Shown: in pieces, positions 6,826 through 12,959 of the stretch | Layout of the letters: each line of letters begins with the position of its first letter | Position numbering within the stretch: the stretch's first letter is position 1 | NCBI GenBank assembly: GCA_959605275.1 | Contig: CAUHFD010000053.1 | Location: forward strand, 1-14,028 | DNA from: an uncultured Eubacteriales bacterium | GTDB taxonomy: Bacteria; Bacillota; Clostridia; Oscillospirales; Ruminococcaceae | DNA: 14,028 bases | Reading direction: 5' to 3' | Notes under the pieces: generated by a model | The model's database searches: none | What the model was told of the DNA's origin: nothing | Seen by the model: the letters and a program-made list of their open reading frames with translations, nothing else | Position numbers and translations under genes: made by a program

Positions 6826-7455
6826 CTAATCCTCCGTTTTCTCCTCATCCTCTACCCCACAAAACTGTTCTCCGTCAATATCCGGCATCTGCTCACCGTT
6901 CATACTCGCCTCAAAATACAGGGCAAGAAAGCGTTTGATGTCCGCTTTCCTCATGCGCCGCACCTCAAACCCCTGCTCGGAGATTACTTTTTCGATTCGG
7001 TTAGCAGCATCGAAGCTCTGCTTGTCTTTTTGGTTTTTCAGTCGTGCGATAAACATAAACTGCCTTGCTGTTGCCATCTCCATTTGAATGTTATCCAGAA
7101 AGACAATGTCCTTTTTGATGATTTTCCGTACCTTCGGATTTTGCTCGGCTGTCAACCGTTCAGTGAGATATGCCTTGTTATCGTCAAAACATTCCGAGGA
7201 GTCGGTGCAGGTGATTTCAAGGTCGGGGATAGCGGAAAGCACCATCATCAGATGGTGGATTTTGATTTCTATATTTGTGCGGGACAGCACCGAGATATTG
7301 GTCGGCGCAACAAGATAGAACAGAAGCTCGCCCTTGTTGGTCATAAGGCCGTATCTTGTGAAGGTCTTGATGCCGATCAGATCCTGTACCGAGCGTCCCT
7401 TTTTCTTTTTCTGTTGGTTTTCTTTCGTCACGGATCGCGCTTTGCTTATTTTCAA
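6826..7455 (-). CDS. Conjugation protein resembling a stand-alone VirB4 N-terminal domain
   Basis: A 209-residue protein with a very basic N-terminus (ENQQKKKKGRS). A segment follows that starts SVQDLIGIKTFTRYGLMTNK and continues GELLFYLVAPTNISVLSRTN. This reads like the strand-rich start of VirB4/TrbE-type proteins ('domain I' before the ATPase), but there is no Walker motif. There is no membrane helix. The C-terminus is acidic (GVEDEEKTED) but lacks the Met/Leu end of its neighbours. The start is TTG 7455, 9 nt behind GGAGG (7469-7465), which itself abuts the previous terminator. It lies upstream of virB4 and is separated from it only by the kinase cassette, so a role in the VirB4 complex is likely. 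The family assignment is inference. Confidence 0.68.
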   Translation of the reverse strand: MKISKARSVTKENQQKKKKGRSVQDLIGIKTFTRYGLMTNKGELLFYLVAPTNISVLSRTNIEIKIHHLMMVLSAIPDLEITCTDSSECFDDNKAYLTERLTAEQNPKVRKIIKKDIVFLDNIQMEMATARQFMFIARLKNQKDKQSFDAANRIEKVISEQGFEVRRMRKADIKRFLALYFEASMNGEQMPDIDGEQFCGVEDEEKTED

Positions 7456-7469
7456 GCGTTTTCACCTCC

Positions 7470-7505
7470 AAAAAATTAAGGCACCGCATTTTCTGCGATG
7501 CCCTT
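7470..7505 (-). terminator. Hairpin terminator behind the nucleotidyltransferase gene
   Basis: On the minus strand AAGGGCATCGCA (7505-7494) pairs with TGCGGTGCCTT (7488-7478) over 11 bp with one bulged G and one wobble. The loop is GAAAA, followed by AATTTTTT. It starts 17 nt after the nucleotidyltransferase stop, and the T-run leads straight into the GGAGG of the next T4SS gene. Confidence 0.75.
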
Positions 7506-7522
7506 GCGTTTGTATATGTGTT

Positions 7523-8296
7523 TTACATGGTTTGTACCGGGGAGTCAGAAGGTTTTTCGGTTTCTTCTTCATTCTCGCTACCTGCGGACATTTTCTCTGC
7601 GGCGCGGCGAAGTATCTCATCAAGATTGTCTTCTGACAGAACGCCGGGGTAGTCTGCTTCAAAGGATTGTATCGTCACCTTGTTTTCCCCTTCACTTTTT
7701 TTGATTTTCTCAAATGCCTCGCCGTAGTTTTCTTTATCCATTGTCTGTTCTATAAAATCAACGGAAGACCGCGGCAAAGCCGACCAATCGCCGTACAGAT
7801 CTGTTACAGCCTTTTTGATTTTATCTAGTGTCAGCGGCGTTCCGTTATCCTGATGTGCTTTCAGTATTCCAATCACATCCGACAGGTCGTTTTTATACTT
7901 TCTGCCCGCCATCAGCTTCATGGCTACCATATATTCTGCTGTTACGGTGCGCACTTCAAGAAGATTGGAAAAGGTTTTGTAATACACCGAATGTTCCGCC
8001 AATTTAGGTGAATATGATCTGGTTTTCATAAAATCCGTGTTCAGCCATCCATTTGGCAGTTCATATTTATCTCCCACCTGATTGATTGCCTGCTTCATTG
8101 CCGAGGAGGCTATGATAATGGCGTCCATATCGTAGGTTGTATCACGGAAGCCATAGTTGATCAACACCGAAGCGCCACCTATGAGAATGATTTCGGCAGG
8201 CATTGCTTTTCCGTTCAGCTTGCGAAATGCTTTGGCAAGCTCTCGCAGATAAAGATCGAGGTTTTCTTTATGAAAGGCGGTTTCGTTAAATGACAT
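7523..8296 (-). CDS. DUF6036/AbiEii-like nucleotidyltransferase (putative toxin)
   Basis: A 257-residue protein with the polymerase-beta-type motif: IGGASVLINYG (39-49), then R51 and D56-M-D58 in RDTTYDMDAII. Later KLMAGRKYKNDLSDVIGIL (127-145) gives the Lys/Arg and Asp pattern typical of AbiEii/DUF6036 proteins. Members of this superfamily act as toxins in type IV toxin-antitoxin and abortive-infection systems by nucleotidylating tRNA or other targets; the target here is unknown. The ATG at 8296 overlaps the regulator gene by 11 nt, so translation is coupled. A longer start at 8347 would overlap more and has no clear ribosome site. The C-terminus from about residue 235 is acidic (ENEEETEKPSD) and ends SPVQTM. 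Confidence 0.83.
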   Translation of the reverse strand: MSFNETAFHKENLDLYLRELAKAFRKLNGKAMPAEIILIGGASVLINYGFRDTTYDMDAIIIASSAMKQAINQVGDKYELPNGWLNTDFMKTRSYSPKLAEHSVYYKTFSNLLEVRTVTAEYMVAMKLMAGRKYKNDLSDVIGILKAHQDNGTPLTLDKIKKAVTDLYGDWSALPRSSVDFIEQTMDKENYGEAFEKIKKSEGENKVTIQSFEADYPGVLSEDNLDEILRRAAEKMSAGSENEEETEKPSDSPVQTM

Positions 8297-8873
8297 AGCG
8301 CACCTCGTTCTCGGCAATATTAAATCTTCTGAATTCGGGGATCGCATTATCGAGGCTTTCGGTTATCACGGTATCGTCATCCATAACCTTTGCCATGGCG
8401 ATCACGCTTTGCGGATAGATGGGCTTAACGAGCTTTTGTTTTCGCATATCGCTGTAAGCACTGCACAGCGGCAGATCGTTTTCCCGGCTGAGATAATCCA
8501 CCATTGCCAGCAGATAGAACGCCTGCGGATACTGCTTTTGGTTATAATAGCTTCGTATTTCATCAGATTTTAAGGTTTCCACAATAAACGGGATGTCGCC
8601 GCAGTCCTTTACCCGGTGGCACACATTGCTTTTGAAAAGCTCGAAGGGTATTGTTTTCGGCACAGTATCAACTCCTTTCACAGCGTCGACAATCAAGTCC
8701 TCAATCGTTACATCGAGAACCTGCGCCAGCTTATACAGCGTTTCGGCCGAGCATTTTTCAATCTTCGCCTGTCCGCTGCAAATGTTATTCAGTGTGGCAT
8801 GAGGGACTCCGCTGAGTACGGCGAGGCGGTATTTCGTCATGCCTTTTTCTTTGAGAATTTCATTGATGTTCAT
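8286..8873 (-). CDS. XRE-type helix-turn-helix regulator (putative antitoxin)
   Basis: A 195-residue protein. Residues 1-60 form a Cro/C1 helix-turn-helix: MTKYRLAVLSGVPHATLNNI, then a KLAQVLDVTIEDLI helix. The C-terminal 120 residues form a separate helical domain (QAFYLLAMVDYLSRENDLPL) that may bind the toxin. ATG 8873 was chosen because the HTH starts there and overlaps the upstream small gene by 14 nt; an in-frame ATG at 8996 lies inside that gene. The stop overlaps the nucleotidyltransferase start. This order of regulator and nucleotidyltransferase fits an autoregulated toxin-antitoxin pair. A dyad over the cassette promoter is the likely operator. The C-terminus (AENEVRYVI) lacks the Met-type tail present on its partner. 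Confidence 0.84.
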   Translation of the reverse strand: MNINEILKEKGMTKYRLAVLSGVPHATLNNICSGQAKIEKCSAETLYKLAQVLDVTIEDLIVDAVKGVDTVPKTIPFELFKSNVCHRVKDCGDIPFIVETLKSDEIRSYYNQKQYPQAFYLLAMVDYLSRENDLPLCSAYSDMRKQKLVKPIYPQSVIAMAKVMDDDTVITESLDNAIPEFRRFNIAENEVRYVI

Positions 8874-9108
8874 CTTCGATGCCGCCTCTCCACAAGTATT
8901 TCTGCCTAAGATACTCTGCGTGTTCGGGAGTGATTGCCCCATCGTTGATCTCAGCGATATTGATGCTGCCGTAGAGCTCTCCCCACAGGCAGTCAAGCAA
9001 AGGTGAGCCGTTTTTCAGCCCATTCTTGTAGGCATCGAGGTCCTGCTGCAAATATTCCGGCAGCCCGTATTCGTATGAGTGTTCTCTATCCTTTAGTGTG
9101 TTCTGCAT
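8860..9108 (-). CDS. Small hypothetical first gene of the XRE/nucleotidyltransferase module
   Basis: An 82-residue acidic protein (MQNTLKDREHSYEYGLPEYL, then SPLLDCLWGELYGSIN and TPEHAEYLRQKYLW). It is helical, with no membrane segment and no known catalytic motif. I believe similar small proteins occur beside this type of XRE regulator in Clostridia, but I know no function. Starts are possible at GTG 9117, ATG 9114 and ATG 9108; I chose 9108 because AGGTG (9119-9115) is 6 nt upstream of it. The -10 of the promoter ends at 9126, so the leader is only about 10 nt long. The stop overlaps the regulator start by 14 nt. It may be a third toxin-antitoxin component or a chaperone for the regulator. 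Confidence 0.72.
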   Translation of the reverse strand: MQNTLKDREHSYEYGLPEYLQQDLDAYKNGLKNGSPLLDCLWGELYGSINIAEINDGAITPEHAEYLRQKYLWRGGIEDEHQ

Positions 9109-9125
9109 TTGCATCACCTATACAT

Positions 9126-9154
9126 ATTATATCGGTCAGCCGAAATATTGTCAA
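9126..9154 (-). promoter_or_regulatory. Consensus sigma-A promoter with overlapping dyad for the XRE/nucleotidyltransferase module
   Basis: Minus strand TTGACA (9154-9149), 17-bp spacer, TATAAT (9131-9126), an exact consensus match. An imperfect dyad spans the spacer and -10: AATATTTCGG, CTGA, CCGATATAAT (9149-9126), with 8 of 10 positions symmetrical. This is a natural operator position for the XRE protein encoded downstream; binding is inferred. Confidence 0.85.
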
Positions 9155-9186
9155 GCGGTAAACCCAAAAGTCACAAAAGTTCTCGA

Positions 9187-9447
9187 TTATTGCCATTCAT
9201 AATACTGCTGTGTGGAAACAAAGTACCGCACAGCATATTTGATAAAATCGAGGACTGTGGTATCATCCATGCGAATAGTGAGAAAGCCGAAGCATAGGGT
9301 TGCCGCAGCCGGAACAAAAAACTTTAGCTGTACCAGCATAACGATGGACAGCAAGGCGGCAATGCCCAGGATAGCAAAATCCTTGAGACTCCACAGCCAT
9401 AGATTGGCGGTGGCTTTCAGGTTTTGCGGATATAGATATGTGGTCAT
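9187..9447 (-). CDS. VirB3-like small T4SS membrane protein
   Basis: An 86-residue protein: MTTYLYPQNLKATANLWLWS, then a hydrophobic hairpin of about residues 23-57 (DFAILGIAALLSIVMLVQL and FFVPAAATLCFGFLTI), then a soluble end with YFVSTQQYYEWQ. Size, the two-helix hairpin near the N-terminus and position between the VirB6-like and VirB4 genes fit the VirB3/TrbD-type component that pairs with VirB4 at the inner face of the channel. ATG 9447 was chosen; AAGGAG is 10 nt upstream. A TTG at 9453 is closer to the ribosome site and remains possible. It sits between a terminator on its 5' side and a cargo promoter on its 3' side. Confidence 0.78.
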   Translation of the reverse strand: MTTYLYPQNLKATANLWLWSLKDFAILGIAALLSIVMLVQLKFFVPAAATLCFGFLTIRMDDTTVLDFIKYAVRYFVSTQQYYEWQ

Positions 9448-9469
9448 GATCAATTCACTCCTTTATAAC

Positions 9470-9500
9470 AAAACAGGACACCGCTTTTTGCAGTGTCCCG
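9470..9500 (-). terminator. Hairpin terminator behind the first HipA-like kinase gene
   Basis: On the minus strand CGGGACACTGC (9500-9490) pairs with GCGGTGTCCTG (9484-9474) over 11 bp with two wobbles and an AAAAA loop, followed by TTTTGTT. It starts 18 nt after the kinase stop. The T-run is short, so termination may be partial. Confidence 0.68.
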
Positions 9501-9518
9501 TTCTGTATTTCTCTTTCA

Positions 9519-10910
9519 TTACAGCATCATGTTCATCGTTTGATCTTCGTCCATATTCTCGGTAAGGTCTTCGGATAAGATAAGCTGCTGTACAATCTGC
9601 TGCCCGTTTAAAATAAACACCTTTATGAAATCCTGATCCACCTCTATCGGAATCTCAGCAAAACATTCGTCTATCATTTTCTCTGTAATCACCGGCATAG
9701 ACATTTTCCGATACATCTGCCGTGCGTTCACATTTTCGGAAAGAAACTCGCGGAAAAATCGGAGGAGACCGTCACCCTCCCGGCTGACTTTGGCAGGATA
9801 GCCTCTGGCAATCAATGCAATGTTGTTGTCATAGTTTGGTGCCATCGAAATGATCCTTCCGCTTTTAACATCGCGCAGGAAACCGAAGTTTTCGGTATGC
9901 CGATCCATATTATAGCAGATAGTATCAAGCCATATTAGCCGCAGATACTGTTCGGCCAGCGCGGGAGAAAGTGCATAAACGGTGTCAAAACAATCACTGT
10001 AATCTTCGTTATCTCCCATCAATGATGAAATCGGCTCAAAGTTCCAATCAGTGCCGTCCGTAAAATTCTTGGAACGGATATATTCTCCGTCCATTTCATA
10101 GTGAGCCATATCCAGTCCGAGCTTTTCACCAAGTTTACAGATAAACAGTTCGGAGAAATATTCGTTTTTTGTTCCGCTTTTATAGATCCACCATGTTCCG
10201 TCAATCAACCGCCAGCACTTTTCAAAGCTTCCGGTGTTTGTCAGCTCCGGCGTCCGGGACGGCTTGTGAGAAAATCCGTTTGGATCGCCGAACAGTGCAA
10301 GGTTGTCAAAATAATTTTCCTTAAAGCGAATCTCTTCATAACAGGCGTTGGAGCCCTCCGGCTTAAACCAATACCGGTCTGTTACCGTTGCTGCATTCAC
10401 TGCCAGCGCCGTCTGCGCATTATCCGCAGTATGAAGGCGCAAAGCACGTTTCAGAAGCCTTGAATTCGTTCTGTGCGTATCGATAGCGCGAGAGGCAAGC
10501 CAGCCTTCCATATATTTTGTCCGTTTCAGATAAAGCGGAATAAGGGCTTCATCATAATCTATCATCTCACCGTTTTTTACGGTTGCGATTACCCGGTCTT
10601 CAGACATCAGCGTTCCGGTAATGTTTTGCATATTTCTCGCCACCTTTCGGTTGAGATTTTGCTCCCGCAAGCCTTCGGTGGTTTCTTTTAACGCCTTTAA
10701 TTCATCCTGCAATTGTTTTTTCTTTTCCATCTGTGCCGATATCCCGTCAAATTCCGCCGCCTTGATATACTTGCTTTTCAGTTTTCCGTTCTCAAGCCAT
10801 TGCAGATAAAACCGTTCTTTTGCGTTTATCATCTTTTTGGAGATATATCCGTTTGGTAGTCTTGCGAGTTCTTCTTCAATTTCTCGGATACGTCCAACCA
10901 CATCTACCAC
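9519..10910 (-). CDS. HipA-like kinase 1 with fused N-terminal LPNGYISKK module
   Basis: A 463-residue paralogue of the kinase at 5166-6692 with the same architecture. LPNGYISKKMI is at 18-28, with the aromatic strand ERFYLQWLENGKLKSKYI and a coiled coil to about residue 85. The kinase part begins near M94: TDRYWFKPEGS (177-187), nucleotide-binding K244 (WWIYKSGT), catalytic loop N334-M-D-R-H-T-E-N341, and metal-binding APNYD (D361). All key HipA residues are present, so it should be active. The GTG at 10910 was chosen because GAGG lies 7 nt upstream and the N-terminus then matches the paralogue; the longer frame from 10970 would start within the promoter. The tail EDLTENMDEDQT ends MNMML. 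No hipB gene is adjacent. Confidence 0.86.
   Translation of the reverse strand: MVDVVGRIREIEEELARLPNGYISKKMINAKERFYLQWLENGKLKSKYIKAAEFDGISAQMEKKKQLQDELKALKETTEGLREQNLNRKVARNMQNITGTLMSEDRVIATVKNGEMIDYDEALIPLYLKRTKYMEGWLASRAIDTHRTNSRLLKRALRLHTADNAQTALAVNAATVTDRYWFKPEGSNACYEEIRFKENYFDNLALFGDPNGFSHKPSRTPELTNTGSFEKCWRLIDGTWWIYKSGTKNEYFSELFICKLGEKLGLDMAHYEMDGEYIRSKNFTDGTDWNFEPISSLMGDNEDYSDCFDTVYALSPALAEQYLRLIWLDTICYNMDRHTENFGFLRDVKSGRIISMAPNYDNNIALIARGYPAKVSREGDGLLRFFREFLSENVNARQMYRKMSMPVITEKMIDECFAEIPIEVDQDFIKVFILNGQQIVQQLILSEDLTENMDEDQTMNMML
10629..10647 (-). promoter_or_regulatory. Internal ribosome site and ATG (M94) in HipA-like kinase 1
   Basis: AAAGGTGGCGAG (10647-10636) precedes an in-frame ATG (10631-10629). 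The Met is at the same domain boundary as the internal start of the paralogue, although spacing from the AAGG core is longer (11 nt). Confidence 0.45.
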
Positions 10911-10948
10911 TCCGATTCCTCTTTTCCATCGCTTAATGACATATTTAC

Positions 10949-10986
10949 AGTATAACCTATATTTAATCAATTATCAATAGGTTATA
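10949..10986 (-). promoter_or_regulatory. Promoter inside a 36-bp dyad upstream of HipA-like kinase 1
   Basis: Minus strand TTGATA (10977-10972), 17-bp spacer, TATACT (10954-10949). The promoter lies in a symmetrical element: perfect 10-bp outer arms TATAACCTAT (10951-10960) and ATAGGTTATA (10977-10986), plus inner TAAT-CA-ATTA (10964-10973), all on one centre at 10968.5. A dimeric or tetrameric repressor would cover both hexamers. No T-run follows, so it is not a terminator. Confidence 0.82.
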
Positions 10987-11010
10987 GCGGTCTCAGAAAA
11001 AAGTTTTCCG

Positions 11011-11946
11011 TTATTTCATCGCTCCTGCAACGGATCGCGTCAGATTCACTGCCGTTGTCGTCGCATGGACAACGCTCATCATATTAACTCTGACACTCGA
11101 ATCCAGCCCGAATTGCTGTGCGATCCGTGGTACTTCATTTGCGGCAAGCATAATCCCTAACCCCAAAAGCATATTGCCGGGGAAGGTCAGCAAACCGAGA
11201 TACAACAGTGTGGTCTGCATAAATGCCGTTAAGCAGATGGCTACCACCTGCTTGCACCATTGGCTAAATCCGTCGGTGTATCCACGGGGAACAGAAAACA
11301 TATATAGCGCGCCCACCGCCATCTGAATGAGCAGAATACCGCCGCGTTTGATGTTGGCAAAAAACACCTTTACCACGCAGTATGCAAAGGCAATCATGGC
11401 AAGCAGATTAAAGAGCGTTATTTTGATGTTTCCTGTTACCGCGAATGCTCCTGCTAACGCAGAACTGCTTTGTCCCGAAAGATCAACTGACTGTTCTCCG
11501 GCAACAAGTGCGGACAAATCATGAGAAAAGGTGTTTTGCAGACTGATGCAAAACTTGTACAGTTCTATGGGAAGTATACCGATCAAAGAGCAGGCAAAAA
11601 ATCCTTTCAAAACATTAATTGCCGTTGTCTTTATACTCGCCCTGCCGTTTTGGTATTCGATAGCCACATCAAAAATGGCTACTACAACACCGACAACAAA
11701 CAATGCCCATCCGAACAAAGTGAAGAGCCGAATGGTAGCTTGCACCCAGTCAAGCTCAAAGATGTCCGCGCCCATATTGCCCATCATGGCAAAGAAATCG
11801 GCAACTGCACCATATATTGTTTCATAAAGCCACCCCAGCATCGCATCCCATATGGCATTAGACACCTGTTTCCCCAGTCCTTCAAAGATACCGCCGATCG
11901 CGTCACTCATTCCCGAAAAAATATTCCCTAACCACTCAAACACCAC
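11011..11946 (-). CDS. VirB6/TrbL-like polytopic T4SS membrane protein
   Basis: A 311-residue protein with an amphipathic, Gly-rich N-terminus and about five hydrophobic segments: 75-98 (LFGWALFVVGVVVAIFDVAI), 111-135, 176-198 (LFNLLAMIAFAYCVVKVFFA), 202-219 and 233-268. The end (VNMMSVVHATTTAVNLTRSV) is soluble. This layout and the position ahead of VirB3- and VirB4-like genes fit the VirB6/TrbL channel component of Firmicute conjugative transposons, the family I know as DUF6045. The GTG at 11946 lies 6 nt behind GAGG; a second GTG follows immediately. It begins 14 nt after the upstream gene. There is no acidic C-terminal tail (it ends AGAMK), as expected for a structural part. Confidence 0.85.
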   Translation of the reverse strand: MVFEWLGNIFSGMSDAIGGIFEGLGKQVSNAIWDAMLGWLYETIYGAVADFFAMMGNMGADIFELDWVQATIRLFTLFGWALFVVGVVVAIFDVAIEYQNGRASIKTTAINVLKGFFACSLIGILPIELYKFCISLQNTFSHDLSALVAGEQSVDLSGQSSSALAGAFAVTGNIKITLFNLLAMIAFAYCVVKVFFANIKRGGILLIQMAVGALYMFSVPRGYTDGFSQWCKQVVAICLTAFMQTTLLYLGLLTFPGNMLLGLGIMLAANEVPRIAQQFGLDSSVRVNMMSVVHATTTAVNLTRSVAGAMK

Positions 11947-11960
11947 TTCTCACCTCTTTT

Positions 11961-12959
11961 TTACATCGACATCCTGAAATCTTCTGCTTGAGTTTTTTCT
12001 GCAAACGAATAGTCATGAGGGAACAGGTATTCCGGTATCTCTTTTCTAAGCTGTTGGAATCGGGTCAACAACTCCTCACCCTGTTTGATGCCGCAAGCGA
12101 ACCTGCCTCCGCCATCCTCATTGACAGAACAAAGCCACCGTCCATCCAGACAAACAGACAGTTCTCCATCATTATTGATTTCCTGCACATCATAACCTTC
12201 CGACTCGGCAAGTTCCGCCGCTGCCGTAAAAAAGCGGCTCATGCCTCGCTCGGTCAATTCCGATACCGGCGGCAGCTGCACGTCTTCTCTCCAAATGGTA
12301 TACCGAACCTCCGGTTCTTCTTTTTCGTTAGAGAGCGCGCCTGCACAGACAAGAGACATTTCTTCTTCAGTGGCATCCCTTGCTTCGCTGCCGTTACCGT
12401 ATGTGCAATAAGTCACTGAAACCTCAATTTCATCCAGAGAGATATTGTCAATAAAGTGTTTTCGGATATATTTATCGCATAAAAGGCATTCTTTGGAAAT
12501 ATGTCCATTGCGTTCCATAAAGCCGCTCCATTCGCTATTTTTATATATATCCATTCTTGTATGACGAATACTCATACCATCTGCCGGGATATATGGATCC
12601 ATTGCTTCCGGATTAAAAGGATCATATTTTTCCAGATACTCTATTGGATTCAGGGGTGCCAATCTATTCTCTGTGGTTTGTTCTGCAACAAATTGTGCTT
12701 TCAGCGTCCTCATTTGCTGAATCAATTCTTCCGCATTCGGAACTTTTGACTCAAATTCCTGTTGCAACTTCTCGGGACAAAAACCGAAAACAAAGGTCTG
12801 AACCGATCTGCCCAGTGCTTTTTCTACAGCCTCATGGAAGATACGGAATTCGGGGACACATAGACTTTCTTCGTAAAGCTGCAAAGCGGTAATTTCTTCA
12901 GGACTGCGGTCTTTATACCAACCACTGTCCGAAAACTCAGCAGCTATTTTATCTGTCAT
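11961..12959 (-). CDS. Hypothetical accessory protein, 332 residues
   Basis: An acidic soluble protein. An N-terminal block (about 20-75) contains LQLYEESLCVPEFRIFHEAV then EKALGRSVQTFVFGF. A middle region has ECLLCDKYIRKHF and SLDEIEVSVTYCTYG, and a later part (ELSVCLDGRWLCSVNEDG) may be a small beta domain. I know no catalytic motif for it. Proteins with similar N-terminal blocks occur in Clostridial conjugative elements, some as parts of larger multi-domain proteins, but I cannot name the family safely. ATG 12959 overlaps the upstream stop as ATGA, and the T4SS VirB6-like gene follows 14 nt after its stop. The C-terminus FAEKTQAEDFRMSM has the acidic/Met tail described in the findings. Confidence 0.72.
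   Translation of the reverse strand: MTDKIAAEFSDSGWYKDRSPEEITALQLYEESLCVPEFRIFHEAVEKALGRSVQTFVFGFCPEKLQQEFESKVPNAEELIQQMRTLKAQFVAEQTTENRLAPLNPIEYLEKYDPFNPEAMDPYIPADGMSIRHTRMDIYKNSEWSGFMERNGHISKECLLCDKYIRKHFIDNISLDEIEVSVTYCTYGNGSEARDATEEEMSLVCAGALSNEKEEPEVRYTIWREDVQLPPVSELTERGMSRFFTAAAELAESEGYDVQEINNDGELSVCLDGRWLCSVNEDGGGRFACGIKQGEELLTRFQQLRKEIPEYLFPHDYSFAEKTQAEDFRMSM

Noticed and set aside
6595..7479. 294-residue plus-strand frame, and frame 5436-6104
   Set aside because: Shadows of the 209-residue protein and kinase 2; their translations are antisense mirrors of real domains and the minus-strand genes have motifs, ribosome sites and promoters.
7217..7489. Alternative 90-residue frame starting just upstream of the 209-residue gene
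   Set aside because: It overlaps the 5' half of the 209-residue gene, lacks protein-like composition and has no family features; the TTG-started frame is longer and uses the GGAGG at proper spacing.
8874..8996. N-terminal extension of the XRE regulator from an ATG at 8996
   Set aside because: It lies within the upstream small gene in another frame, adds no HTH sequence and has no ribosome site; ATG 8873 fits the family start.
10911..10970. N-terminal extension of kinase 1 from 10970
   Set aside because: It would start between the promoter hexamers and encode a basic, unrelated stretch. GTG 10910 has a good ribosome site and matches the N-terminus of the paralogue.
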